Below are positions 6,827-17,200 of a DNA stretch of 28,399 nt, piece after piece. The notes below the pieces were generated by a model that saw nothing but the letters and a program-made list of their open reading frames with translations, had not been told where the DNA came from and did not search any database. The stretch spans positions 1 to 28,399 of IMG/VR virus record IMGVR_UViG_3300032235_000212; one strand, given 5' to 3'. Each line of letters starts with the position of its first letter. Position 1 is the first letter of the stretch. The stretch comes from a virus. Position numbers and translations under genes: made by a program.

Positions 6827-6837
6827 GGTAACACCTA

Positions 6838-7110
6838 ATGGCTAATCTTTCTACTGCTGCTGGTGGTAATGGTGTGGCTGGCAATGTAAACTTTGCTACC
6901 CGCACTGTCACTGGTGCTTATGCTTCTACCTATGCTGATAACGGTAACCTGGCTGTCTCTGACAACCATGCCGTTCGTCGCTCTGTCTCCCGTACCCACG
7001 GTGGTGCTACTGCATCCGGTGTGTTCTCTGAGACTCAGTGTCTGCGTACTTCTTACTCTGGTGTTGAGGCCGATTCTCCGGCACTTGACGCTAGCCGTAC
7101 TGCTGCCTGA
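6838..7110 (+). CDS. Small probable virion protein after capsid gene, unknown family
   Basis: A 90-residue protein rich in Ala, Ser, Thr and Gly with almost no Lys (MANLSTAAGGNGVAGNVNFA at the start, ending in ALDASRTAA). It resembles its upstream neighbour in composition though not in motif. A GAGGT stretch at the preceding stop supplies a Shine-Dalgarno. The gene is the last before the strong terminator at 7127-7156, so it is expressed with the capsid protein and is plausibly a capsid-associated protein. No family is recognised. Confidence 0.8.
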   Translation: MANLSTAAGGNGVAGNVNFATRTVTGAYASTYADNGNLAVSDNHAVRRSVSRTHGGATASGVFSETQCLRTSYSGVEADSPALDASRTAA

Positions 7111-7126
7111 CAATCTTTCTATATCG

Positions 7127-7156
7127 GGGATCCCTTAACCGGGGTCCCTTTTTTTT
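7127..7156 (+). terminator. Strong rho-independent terminator after capsid block
   Basis: Bases 7127-7134 (GGGATCCC) pair with 7141-7148 (GGGGTCCC) over eight positions, one of them G-U, with a six-base loop TTAACC, followed by eight T (7149-7156). It lies 16 bases after the last capsid-block gene and 23 bases before the tail tubular A gene. T7 has its T-phi terminator at the equivalent place after gene 10, so it likely limits read-through to favour capsid protein synthesis. Confidence 0.92.
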
Positions 7157-7179
7157 AATTCCCATATAACGTCATTGTA

Positions 7180-7839
7180 ATGCCGTACACCAATAACGCT
7201 CAGGCTGAGCTACAAGCTGTTAATGAAATTCTGGCGTCTATTGGTCAGGCGCCTGTTACCACCATCGAGGCACAGACCATCACGTATGAAGATGGTACGA
7301 CTGTCGAAGCTGTAATCAACCCGGAAGTTGCAATTGCATATGAGACCTTGATGCAAGTCTCTCGGGAGGTACAGGCAGAGGGTTGGACATTTAACCGAGA
7401 GGTTGAATGCCCCGTCACACCAGACACAAATGGCTACATATCACTTACTGGTGGTATATTACAAATGGATCTCAGTGATACAATCGCTAATGCTGATTAT
7501 GACACTGTGATCAGGAACGGTAGACTGTATGATAAAATTGGACACACCGATGTCTGGGATACAACTAAGACATACGATGTAGATGTTCTTCGGTATAATG
7601 ATTTTGTTGATCTACCTCAAGTATTCCGTGACTATATTACATCACGAGCTGCTACACGTTGTGCCATCCGTCTGGTTGGTGATGTCAACTTAACACAAGC
7701 CCTGGCTTCTTTTGAAACATGGCGTAGGGCTAACTGTCTTGAGTATGAATGCAACGAAGGTGACTACACTATGTTTGGTTTCAAGCAAGGTGCTGGTTTC
7801 TATAACAGCTACCAACCGTTCAAGGCGCTTGCACGATGA
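7180..7839 (+). CDS. Tail tubular protein A, T7 gp11-like
   Basis: Adaptor/gatekeeper protein of the short tail, joining portal to nozzle. Length 219 residues (T7 gp11, 196). The N-terminal pattern AELQAVNEILASIGQAPVTT followed by EVAIAYETLMQVSREVQAEG and WTFNRE is the classical start of this family. LYDKIGHTDVW and the FVDLPQVFRDYITSRAATRC segment follow. The gene starts 23 bases after the terminator's T-run; only weak ribosome-binding sequence is seen. Its stop overlaps the start of the gp12-like gene by four bases (ATGA). Confidence 0.94.
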   Translation: MPYTNNAQAELQAVNEILASIGQAPVTTIEAQTITYEDGTTVEAVINPEVAIAYETLMQVSREVQAEGWTFNREVECPVTPDTNGYISLTGGILQMDLSDTIANADYDTVIRNGRLYDKIGHTDVWDTTKTYDVDVLRYNDFVDLPQVFRDYITSRAATRCAIRLVGDVNLTQALASFETWRRANCLEYECNEGDYTMFGFKQGAGFYNSYQPFKALAR

Positions 7840-10295
7840 CAGCAGTAACTCAACGTATCCCTAGTTTTGTTGGTGGTGTATCCCAACAGGCTGATGAGAA
7901 GATGGCACCAGGACAGGTAAAGGATGCCCTTAACTGCTACCCTGATGTTACACTTGGTATGATCAAACGGCCGGGTGGTAAGTTCCTTGGTAGGTTGGCT
8001 AGCTTGACTGCTAACACTGCCAATACTGCTGCCTGGTTCAGTATGTTTCGGGATAACCAGGAGAAGTACATTGCTAACATCTCTGCTGCTGGTGTACCTA
8101 AAGTATGGAACCTATTGACTGGTCAGGCTGCTGTTATTAACTACCCAGCTGGTAAGCAGGCTTCTATTGAAAGCTACTTGACTGCTGCTGATTACCGTAG
8201 CATTAAGACTCTCACTATTAATGACTTCACCTATATTGTCAATAGTGAGAAGACTGTTACTGCCAAAGCTGCACCAACGTGGAATGCTAAGAGGCAGGCT
8301 ACCGTATCGGTACTGTCGGTAGATCACGGTATCACCTACTCTGTCTCCATTAACGGCTCCACCTTTACCTATACAAGTCCCTCATCTGGTTCTGGTCACC
8401 TCGTAATTGGTACAATTATGGCAGGTATCTCAGCTGCTATCACAAGTGGCTTTGCTACCAAGACCATTATTGATAACACCCTTTACTTGACATTTAATAC
8501 TGACACTAATGTATCAGCCTTTGGCGGTCCTGATGGCAAGTACCTGCGTGTCTTCCAAGACTCTGTAGATACCTTTGCCAGACTACCGGAACAAGCTAAA
8601 CATGGTCAGGTAGTTAAGATTGCCAACACCTCTGCTGATAAGGATGACTTCTACCTGAAGTTTATTGCTGATGATACAGTATTAGGGTATGGTAAGGGTT
8701 ATTGGGAGGAGACTGTAGCACCTAATGTGAGTCTTGGGCTTAATGAAGCAACCATGCCTGTTGCTCTTATTCGTACCAGCCTCAGTCCACTTACGTTTAC
8801 TGCTACATTCCTGGATGGTTCTGTTACTGTTAACACCCTACCATTGCTGTGGGAACCACGGTTGGTTGGTGATGAGGAATCTAACAGTCACCCCACATTT
8901 GTTAACAGCACCATTCAAGATGTCTTTCTGTTTAATAACCGGCTTGGGTTCCTGACGGAAGATAACGTCTCCATGTCACAAGCTGGTGATTACTATAACT
9001 TTTACCACAAGACAGCAACTACTCAGACATCCTCTGATCCCATTGACCTCAGTTGTGCCAGCATTAGACCTGCTACCATCCGCTCTGTGGTTCCTATTAC
9101 ACAGGGGCTACTCCTGTTCAGTGATAGCCAGCAGTTCCTTATGGAAGCTGAGAACGGTGCATGGACACCTGCTAGCTGTACCATCCGTACTATTGCTAAC
9201 TACGAATGTGATCGTTACCTGAAGCCTGTTGACTTAGGTTCTACAGTACTGTACACCAGCCGTAACCAGAGCTGGTCTCGTGCATTCGAGATCTTCACTA
9301 GGGGTCAACGTGAGTCGCCTACTGTTACTGAGTCCAGCAAGATCGTACCTGAATGGATCCCTAACACTATTACAGATACTGTAGGTAGCTCTCAGAACGG
9401 CCTATGGGCTGCTACAGGGAGGACATCACCATACGTGTATATGTTCAGGTTCTATGAACAGGGTGATGAACGTGCTATGTCTTCATGGGTTAAGTGGTTA
9501 CTCCCATCCAATGTCATCCATACAGCCATTCAAAGTGATGTGTTATATGTACTGACAAGTGGAACTGAGGGATACATCATGACCCAACATAAGTTGGTAC
9601 TGGCACCATCTACTGGTGGTCTCATTAACAACCAAGGTAACACTGTAGATCCGTATCTTGATGCATGGTGTGAAGTGACTGATGCATCTATGGTATCTCC
9701 GGTACCTCCGACTGCACCAAGCTATAGTAATACTACAGCCGTCACTAAGGTGTACCTACCGACATACTTTAACACCACTAAGGTGATTCGGTTTGTCGTA
9801 GGTCTACTTAAAGCTGGTAGTCCTGGTACTCAATCGGGTTATACCAGTGTAGCTACATTGGAGACTGATGGCGGTGGTACCTACTTCAATGTACCTGGTG
9901 ATGTATCTGGTAACTACATCTATGTTGGTTACGAGTACAACATGGAGCTAACCCTTCCTAGGTACTACTACTCACTTGGTGAGCAAGGTGCTGACTTTAC
10001 TGCTATAACCACTACGTCCCGTATGGCTTTTTATACAGGTCTTGGTGGTGACGTTTACTTTAGCATCAGAGATCGTAGTAGGCCACAATGGTCTAGTATT
10101 GGTGGTGCTCAAATTGCTGACTTCTACTCAGCTGGTACCTCTCCATTCAGGGATTCATTTGTTTATAAAGTTCCCATTCATCAAAGGCCTGATAACTATA
10201 CAATGAAAGTAACTTCAAATACTCCGTTCCCTGTCAGTCTGGTGGCTATGCAATGGGAAGGACAATATTCACCTGGATTCTATAGGAGGGCCTGA
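7836..10295 (+). CDS. Tail tubular protein B (nozzle), T7 gp12-like
   Basis: Hexameric tail nozzle protein. Its 819 residues compare with 794 for T7 gp12. The N-terminus (RIPSFVGGVSQQADEKMAPG, then NCYPDVTLGMIKRPGGKFLG) is diagnostic of the family, where a GGVSQQ-like motif precedes the RPG motif. Further family-like stretches are LWEPRLVGDEESNSHPTFV near residue 340, and FNNRLGFLTEDNVSMSQAGD with YYNFYHKTA near 365-395. The C-terminus (VSLVAMQWEGQYSPGFYRRA) is the typical end. It overlaps gp11 by four bases. A strong Shine-Dalgarno for the next gene (AGGAGG at 10284-10289) lies within its last codons. Confidence 0.95.
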   Translation: MTAVTQRIPSFVGGVSQQADEKMAPGQVKDALNCYPDVTLGMIKRPGGKFLGRLASLTANTANTAAWFSMFRDNQEKYIANISAAGVPKVWNLLTGQAAVINYPAGKQASIESYLTAADYRSIKTLTINDFTYIVNSEKTVTAKAAPTWNAKRQATVSVLSVDHGITYSVSINGSTFTYTSPSSGSGHLVIGTIMAGISAAITSGFATKTIIDNTLYLTFNTDTNVSAFGGPDGKYLRVFQDSVDTFARLPEQAKHGQVVKIANTSADKDDFYLKFIADDTVLGYGKGYWEETVAPNVSLGLNEATMPVALIRTSLSPLTFTATFLDGSVTVNTLPLLWEPRLVGDEESNSHPTFVNSTIQDVFLFNNRLGFLTEDNVSMSQAGDYYNFYHKTATTQTSSDPIDLSCASIRPATIRSVVPITQGLLLFSDSQQFLMEAENGAWTPASCTIRTIANYECDRYLKPVDLGSTVLYTSRNQSWSRAFEIFTRGQRESPTVTESSKIVPEWIPNTITDTVGSSQNGLWAATGRTSPYVYMFRFYEQGDERAMSSWVKWLLPSNVIHTAIQSDVLYVLTSGTEGYIMTQHKLVLAPSTGGLINNQGNTVDPYLDAWCEVTDASMVSPVPPTAPSYSNTTAVTKVYLPTYFNTTKVIRFVVGLLKAGSPGTQSGYTSVATLETDGGGTYFNVPGDVSGNYIYVGYEYNMELTLPRYYYSLGEQGADFTAITTTSRMAFYTGLGGDVYFSIRDRSRPQWSSIGGAQIADFYSAGTSPFRDSFVYKVPIHQRPDNYTMKVTSNTPFPVSLVAMQWEGQYSPGFYRRA

Positions 10296-10297
10296 GG

Positions 10298-11206
10298 ATG
10301 ATCATTGATCCAGTCAGCCTTGGAATGACAGGACTCAGTGCCATATTGGGTGGCCTGGGTGGTCAAGCTGAGGCTGATGCACAGAATAGAGCTATTGAGG
10401 CTCAGTACGAACAGAACCTACAAGCTTGGAGATACGGTAAGAAGCGCATCAAGGCTGACTACCGCCAAGAAAAGAAACAGTGGAGACTCAACAGGCGTAA
10501 CGAAGAAAGTCTTGCTGCCTGGAAGGATGAAACCAATCTACAGGATTGGAACTACAACCTAAAGATTCAAGACTTTGAATATGCTTCTCAGATGAAGCAG
10601 TATGCTAAGTCTGAGCAGATCTTCGGGCAACAGCTTACCTACAACCAAATGGCACAGTCCGCTGCCAAGGAAGCTGAGTACCGTAAGTTAGACGACTCCA
10701 TGAAGGAGCTAGCCTTCCAGAATCAGGACCTTGTTCTTAAGGCCGTTCAATCTGAAGGTGCTGCTGCTGTTAAGGGTCAACAGGGTCGTAGTGCAGAGAA
10801 GGGAGAGCAAGCTGAGTTTGCTGCATTAGGGCGTAACCAGGCTATCCTGGCTGAGTCCCTACTGAGTGCAAAGGCTGATACTGATGCTGCCATGCGTAAG
10901 ATTGCTGCCGATAAGTTCGGTGCTGATCTGGCTGCTGAAGCAAACCGTATGCTCAAGCCTGATCGTATGCCTGCACCTCCCCGTCCACTTAAGACGCCCA
11001 TCGCTCAGTTCCTTAAGCCACGTAAACCTAGGGAGTTTGATCTTGGTGTACGCCCAACTAAAGGTGTCATGGCATCGTCTGCTGGTGCATGGATGGGAGC
11101 CGCTGGAAACATCGCGACCGGCATTGCGGGAGCTGCTACAAGTGGTAATAAAAATACCTTCAGTTTAAATAACCTATCTGCTAACCCATACACGCTACCA
11201 AAATAA
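10298..11206 (+). CDS. Internal virion protein, T7 gp14-like
   Basis: Smallest of the three internal core proteins that are ejected to form the channel through the host envelope. The 302 residues begin with a short hydrophobic Gly/Leu segment (MTGLSAILGGLGGQAEADA), followed by a long charged helical region with Tyr-Gly-Lys and repeated Gln/Lys/Arg. An Ala-rich, probably membrane-active C-terminal part (SSAGAWMGAAGNIATGIAGA) comes near residues 256-275. This hydrophobic-helical layout and the position between nozzle and gp15-like genes match T7 gp14. The strong AGGAGG supports the 10298 start. Confidence 0.85.
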   Translation: MIIDPVSLGMTGLSAILGGLGGQAEADAQNRAIEAQYEQNLQAWRYGKKRIKADYRQEKKQWRLNRRNEESLAAWKDETNLQDWNYNLKIQDFEYASQMKQYAKSEQIFGQQLTYNQMAQSAAKEAEYRKLDDSMKELAFQNQDLVLKAVQSEGAAAVKGQQGRSAEKGEQAEFAALGRNQAILAESLLSAKADTDAAMRKIAADKFGADLAAEANRMLKPDRMPAPPRPLKTPIAQFLKPRKPREFDLGVRPTKGVMASSAGAWMGAAGNIATGIAGAATSGNKNTFSLNNLSANPYTLPK

Positions 11207-11220
11207 ATAGTGTTAACTAA

Positions 11221-14200
11221 ATGGATCAAGTAAATTACAGAGGGTACGCCCGTAGTATCGGTTTCGATCCTATTAAAGCGCCAACGGAAGGTCTTGCTCG
11301 TATGCAAGAACGCGACAACCGTATCATACGTGGTATGGAGGATAACCGTAGGCAAATTAAGCAGGTACGTGATGAGTACAGTGCTGGAATGGAACGCAAG
11401 TTCAGCACTGAACAACGAGACCGTGATTTAAATTATGCGTGGGAAACCAAGCTAGCTGAGAATCGTCAGAAGGCTATTGGTGTCAACGCACAGACTTTGA
11501 TTCAAAGCGAACTACAACGCGGTAAGAACGCAACAGCTACATTTGAAAGCCTGGCTAAGTTTAGCACTACCATCTCTGATTCGCTGACTGAGTTCAGGAA
11601 GCAACAGGATGAAGCCAACATGATGGCTGGTTACATGGAGGTAGCATCTGGTGCTGTCTCCCGTGAACGCCAACAGTCCGTAGCCAACCGTGAGACGCTA
11701 CTTAAACAGGCTGGTGAAGCACAGGATCAAATTGCTGAAGGCATTCAAGCCAGAGGTGCAGATCCGGCTGTTGTAACTAACCTGCTCAGCGGTAACAAGG
11801 CTCGTGACTATGGACGCCTTAAGGCTCACATGGAGATGCTTACAGCTGAGTTCTCTGGGTACGCCCAGTCTCGGCTAGATGAGATGGGAGCTAGCACTGC
11901 TCCAGATCGTGCTGCTGCCATGCAGGGTATCTTCAGTGATTTCCTTAAAGAGAACGGTGTCTTCGGACTTAGTGCTGACTTTATGGGACCATCGCTCATT
12001 AAGATGCGTGGTACCTATAACGGCTTCGTTGATGCTGCCCGAAAGTCGGATGTTGTAAACAAGTCCTCTATGATGCGTGACGATGCTTACGCTAATATGT
12101 CTCGTGCAAAGACAGGTGAAAGCCTGACTGAAGCATTCCGTACTGCTGCTCGTAGCTACAAGGATGATGGCGTAACACCCTACGGTAATGCTCTTGCTAA
12201 GTCTGGTATCATCGAAGAACTTACCGATACTTCTCGTTATTCAGACGAAGATGTAAAGCGTATGTTCGAGGAAGCCCAGACTGATCAAGGCAGCTGGAAG
12301 GTACGCTTCTCTCGTGAGTTTGATGAGCTGATGGAGAAGCGTCGGGCAGATGCTAACACTGAAGCAGCTGCTATTGAAGCTACTACCAACAGGGAAAATA
12401 AGAACAAAGAAGAGGCTCTCCTTAAGTGGGTTGAAGAGAACAACCCCAGTGAAGAGGAGCTGACATCCATTATCAATAAGGCTGCAGTTCAAGGTATCTC
12501 TACCGATCGGCTCAAGGCTTCTCTGGCATTCACTCCAGAACGTCAGAACCAAGACTTCTGGAATAAACTATTCCGGGATCAAGAGGAAGCTGGTACGTTG
12601 TCTGCTGAGGACATCAACAAACCTGGTGTACCCATTGAAGTCAAAGATCAATGGCTGAGTCGGGCACAACGGTTGGATCAAGCTAGGGCTAACTCTGGTA
12701 TCTCACCTGAAGTTATTAAGGCTGAACTTACTGATGCTCTTAAGCAGAAGTTGATTGGTGATAGTACAACCAAGAGTGCTCACTACAGTCTACGTAGTGC
12801 ATCTGACTATGCATTGCGCCTTTATAACCAACAGTTTAAGCGTTACTCCACTACCCTGGAACCAGCACAGGCTGCTGAGAAAGCACGTCTGGATGTCATC
12901 ACTGCTATCGAGAAGGGAACTGGTAGGTTCATGCTTACCCCGTCTGGTAAGGCATCCGGTAGCCAGGCATTCTTTAACTCATTTACACCAGGTAAACACC
13001 CCGGTGCTCCTACTGGTGCTAGTGCTGTAACTGACAAATCTGACATTATTGCAAAGGTACGCAGGAACAACAGTGTTGTGAATACCGAGGTACTCATTAG
13101 TCCTGGTGTCCTGAAGGGTATTGACAACAACATTAAGAACGGTAAACCGGTATCTATTCCTGAGATCTATCGTGATCTTAGTAAAGGTATTCCTGGTATG
13201 ACGCCAGTTGACATCCTTAATGCTCAGCTCAAAGCTGCTGGTATGACTGGTCAAGTCAAACCGGGAGCTATCGATACTGTAGATCGTACCACTACTGACC
13301 CGTACCTTAAGCGTCTGCTGTCCAGTAACCCAATCACTCAGGATAACGTTAACGCTGCTATTGTCGGTAGTGGTAATGCACCTGCTACCATCCGTACTGG
13401 TAATGCTGGATTCACTGATATCCAAGCTGTTGCTAGTGCTGCTGGATTTAAGTTCCCGATGGTTGCTGCTGCTCAGTGGGCACTTGAATCAGGGTGGGGT
13501 AAGTACCGTAGTGGTAAGAACAATGTCTTTGGTATGACAGATCCCAGTAAAAAGGGTACGTTTGCTAATGGCAGGTACTGGAAGAACTACCAATCACCGT
13601 TGGAGTCTGCCAATGACTACGTTCGTACAATGACTGATCCACGGTATGCACCTGGTCTGGCTGCTGCTAAGACACCACGACAAGCTATCGAGGCTATTGC
13701 TGCTGGTGGTTACGCTGGTGGTGAGGCTGACTACCCAAGCAAGATTATCCGTATCATGCAACAGATGGGTGTGAACGTTGATCAACCGTATAAGCCAGCA
13801 CCTCCTGCTCGTAACACCAGTTACATGGGTAAGACGCTTGCCTATATCACTGATGGTATCATGCCTGGTGGTAAGTTCAGTGAGCACACCGACATTAAAC
13901 AACAGGATAACCCCAACACACCTGCTAACGAACGGCTGGCATACTTCAAGGATAATGCCCTTGATAACTTTGTTGAGTTCAACGATCCTGAGTTTGGTAA
14001 CATCACATTGTCTGAACTACGTAAGCGTATCCCTATTGCTGGTGGTGGCTTCTATGATATGCGTGATGGTGGTACCAGGCAACATGCTGGGTATGACTAC
14101 GGTACTAAAAAAGGTACCAAGCTGTACCTGAAGAATGGTGCTCGTGTTGTCTCTAAATCACAGACACAGTGGGGATCAATGGTTATTATTCAATTGCCGG

Positions 14201-14241
14201 ATGGCCGGCGTTTCAGTTTCTTACATGGTAAATCCGTATGA
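11221..14241 (+). CDS. Internal virion protein, gp15-like, with glucosaminidase and truncated M23-like domains
   Basis: A large (1006 residues) internal core protein by position. Residues 1-700 are mostly charged and alpha-helical. Around residues 735-860 lies a FlgJ/glucosaminidase-like domain: FPMVAAAQWALESGWGKYRS with putative catalytic Glu756, then NNVFGMTD and YPSKIIRIMQQMG. Residues 941-1006 resemble an LytM/M23 peptidase: HAGYDYG (H955, D959), then KKGTKLYLKNGARVV, QWGSMVIIQLPDGRRFSFLH. The chain stops at FLHGKSV, before the HxH motif that supplies the last zinc ligand. In T7 the wall-degrading domain sits in gp16; here it is in the gp15-position protein. The stop overlaps the next gene by four bases (ATGA). 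Likely role: opening the peptidoglycan for DNA ejection. Confidence 0.87.
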   Translation: MDQVNYRGYARSIGFDPIKAPTEGLARMQERDNRIIRGMEDNRRQIKQVRDEYSAGMERKFSTEQRDRDLNYAWETKLAENRQKAIGVNAQTLIQSELQRGKNATATFESLAKFSTTISDSLTEFRKQQDEANMMAGYMEVASGAVSRERQQSVANRETLLKQAGEAQDQIAEGIQARGADPAVVTNLLSGNKARDYGRLKAHMEMLTAEFSGYAQSRLDEMGASTAPDRAAAMQGIFSDFLKENGVFGLSADFMGPSLIKMRGTYNGFVDAARKSDVVNKSSMMRDDAYANMSRAKTGESLTEAFRTAARSYKDDGVTPYGNALAKSGIIEELTDTSRYSDEDVKRMFEEAQTDQGSWKVRFSREFDELMEKRRADANTEAAAIEATTNRENKNKEEALLKWVEENNPSEEELTSIINKAAVQGISTDRLKASLAFTPERQNQDFWNKLFRDQEEAGTLSAEDINKPGVPIEVKDQWLSRAQRLDQARANSGISPEVIKAELTDALKQKLIGDSTTKSAHYSLRSASDYALRLYNQQFKRYSTTLEPAQAAEKARLDVITAIEKGTGRFMLTPSGKASGSQAFFNSFTPGKHPGAPTGASAVTDKSDIIAKVRRNNSVVNTEVLISPGVLKGIDNNIKNGKPVSIPEIYRDLSKGIPGMTPVDILNAQLKAAGMTGQVKPGAIDTVDRTTTDPYLKRLLSSNPITQDNVNAAIVGSGNAPATIRTGNAGFTDIQAVASAAGFKFPMVAAAQWALESGWGKYRSGKNNVFGMTDPSKKGTFANGRYWKNYQSPLESANDYVRTMTDPRYAPGLAAAKTPRQAIEAIAAGGYAGGEADYPSKIIRIMQQMGVNVDQPYKPAPPARNTSYMGKTLAYITDGIMPGGKFSEHTDIKQQDNPNTPANERLAYFKDNALDNFVEFNDPEFGNITLSELRKRIPIAGGGFYDMRDGGTRQHAGYDYGTKKGTKLYLKNGARVVSKSQTQWGSMVIIQLPDGRRFSFLHGKSV

Positions 14242-17200
14242 CAATGAGCCCCTACGCTGCAGATGATGAAGAACTGAGGCGTCTAGAGGAAGAGGCACGG
14301 GCTGAAGAGCAAGCATTGAGTGCTGCAGCCCCTGCTTATGATCCTAATACAAATGCCCCCAAGACTATGTTCACGGAGGCTACACCAGCTGAGAACAAAG
14401 CTGCTGGTAATGTACAACCAGTCAAGTCACCAGCAGAGCAGGCAGTTCAACAGCTGACAGGTGGTGGTGATCAGCAGGAATATAGCCTGGGTGATCGTGC
14501 TAGGTACGTTGCTGAACAGTCCCTGGCTGTACCTGCTGGTATTATTGACTTCGGCATGGATGCCATTGGGCGTATTCCTGGTGCTGAATGGATTGATGAT
14601 TCCTGGGATGCTAAGACAAAGTTCAAGAATCCTGCCTTCCAGAAGGTACGTGAGGTATCATCTATCCTTGTACCTAGTATTGCTGTAGGTATTGCATCTC
14701 GTAACCTGACTGCTGTTAGTAAAACTGCCTCTATCACTGGTGGTGGTAGTGCTGTTGCTCGTGGTCTTGCTGCTCTTGGCATTAACGTTGCTGGTGATGT
14801 CGCTATTAACACCATCAGTGATCAGTCCGAAGGTGATACTATCTCGACTGTTGTGAAGGAAGCTGCACCGTGGCTACCTGTTCCTGATGCCCTGGTGGTT
14901 AAGGACACAGATACTCCCGAGATGCGTCGTCAACGTAACATCTATGAGTCGGCTGGTATCAGTGTAATTGGTGATATCATCGGTTATTCAGCTGCTGCTG
15001 GTCGTGGTATCATGGATTGGTTCAAACCAAACGATACAGCAGCCAAGGAATTCATGGCTTCTGAAGCACTGGTTAATGCTGACTCTGCTACAGCCATTAA
15101 AACGTCTGAACTTGATACACAACGTGCAGCTCTTGAAGCAGAACTGGATGCAATATCAGCACAAGTACCTAGGAATGAAGAGGAACTGATTGCTCAAAGC
15201 ATTCAGATCAGTGACCTTGATGCACAAATCAAAGGCTTGAAAGACGAATCCAGCAAGTTGAATCAGCAGTACACCACAACGGGTGCCTCAGATGTCACTG
15301 AGAGCCCCCTAGAATCGTTTGTAGAGCGCCAACAGACCAGCCGGGATATGCAGATAGATGAGGCCGGTAAGCAGCGCCTTATGGACGATCCTGAAGGGGC
15401 TACTGGTATTGACCCGATGATCACCCCTAAGATCTTCCCAGAGGGTTCTACTGCTGCTCTTAGCGTACCTCCTGGTAATGTAGCCAGGAACATGGCTGAT
15501 ACTACTGCTATCAAGATGGGAACCACCACTGGTACCCCTGCACCCATCCTGTCGGAGAGGGCCTACTATGACCTAAGTAAGGGTAATAGTAAGTCTCGTG
15601 ACATCCTGGAAGGTTTAGCTGAAGGTACCAGGGAGGCTGGTAACTTTGATGCTATCGTTGATGGGTTCAGGTACACCAAGTCACAGATGAGTGATGCTGC
15701 CTGGAAGATCTACACAGACATCATCGGTACTGGTAATGTATCTGACCTGAAGAGTTTGTTCCTGGATAACCGTGATGTGAAGCACCTGTTGGATGGTCGT
15801 AAGATTAAGTACATCAACGACATTCAAGCAGAAGGTATTGGCTTTGCTATGCGTGAGCTGACCGATAAGTACCTTGGTAGGGTTGTTAATGAGACATCCG
15901 CTCGTGCCATGGATACTGTTGGCCGTGAGATCTCTGACATTGCTGAAGGTTATAAGGCATTCCCTGAGAGTGCTGACTTCGATCGTGTTACTGAGATGAT
16001 TGGTGACCGTCTTGCATTCCTCATGGAAGAATACGCACTGAATAAGTACGTTGCAGGTTGGGCACTTAGGAACCAAGATCGTTGGAAGAAGTTCCTGGAG
16101 AAAGCACCGGATAAGGAATCAGCCCTCCGTGAGATCACCAATGAGTTCGACTTAAAGGCACAAGAGAAACACGCTCAATCCCAAGGTTATCGGGATATGA
16201 TTCGTAGGATTGCTACGGAACGTCCTGATGCAGCACAGCCACTGATTGATGCATTTGCATTGTCTAAGGGTGATGTGGATACCCTGGATAAGTTAATGAA
16301 ATGGGCAGCCAAGCAGGTAAGCCCGATGGGTCTTATCTACAGTAGTGATGGTGGTCTTAATGCATTTGCACAAGGTGCTTGGGCGGTACGTTATAACAAC
16401 ATGTTGTCTGGTATCTCTGCACTTAAGGCTATCACTGGTACTACCATTAACTTGAATCTTCGTACCAGCAATGCCTTCCTGGGCACTGGTATCGGTATGC
16501 TAATGGGTAAGAACACACCAGAGGATCTCCGTAAAGCTACCTATGTCTACAGCTCTTGGTGGACTGTAAACAAACGTGCTATGGGTGATGCTTGGGATAC
16601 GTTTAAGCGTACCTGGAACAATGGTCGGTGGGGTAATGATAACAAGATGGACTTCCGTGAGCTAGCTCGTGAAGACCTTGTTACCGACTATAACCCAAGT
16701 CTTTGGGATACCCTGGCTGATATGGAAGCCGTGTGGGAAAAGGATGGTGATTGGGGGCGTCTCTTCCAGTATAGATCTGCTCGTCTCCTGTATGATCTAG
16801 GTAACTGGCGTTGGACTAAGTATGGTCAGAACGCTATGATCGCTACTGATGCCTACACACAGACTACTGTGGCTTCCCAATTGGCTCGCTCCAGGGCATG
16901 GGATGAAGTATTTAGCATTGGTTACAAAGGTAGCGAGTTAGCTCAACAGTTGGCTAAGGCTGAGAAGCTTGCTTACGATGAAGCATTTGATGCTGCTGGT
17001 AACCTAACTGATGCTGCTGCTAAGAATGCATCTGGTGAGATTGCTCTTAACTTGGATGATGAGATTGCTACATGGTTGACCCGTGGTATCAACAAACTAC
17101 CAATTCTCAAGTCATATTTTGCCTTCCCTAAGACCGGTGTTAACGGTGTGAAGTACGCTATGTCTTACACCCCCATCGCTACTCTCCCTGGTATGAATAA

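Noticed and set aside
14461-14688. Leu/Val-rich open frames inside large + strand genes (also near 670, 8734, 10866 and 12755)
   Set aside because: They are shifted-frame readings of GGT/GCT-rich codons, which yield Leu/Val strings. They have no start signals and overlap known genes.
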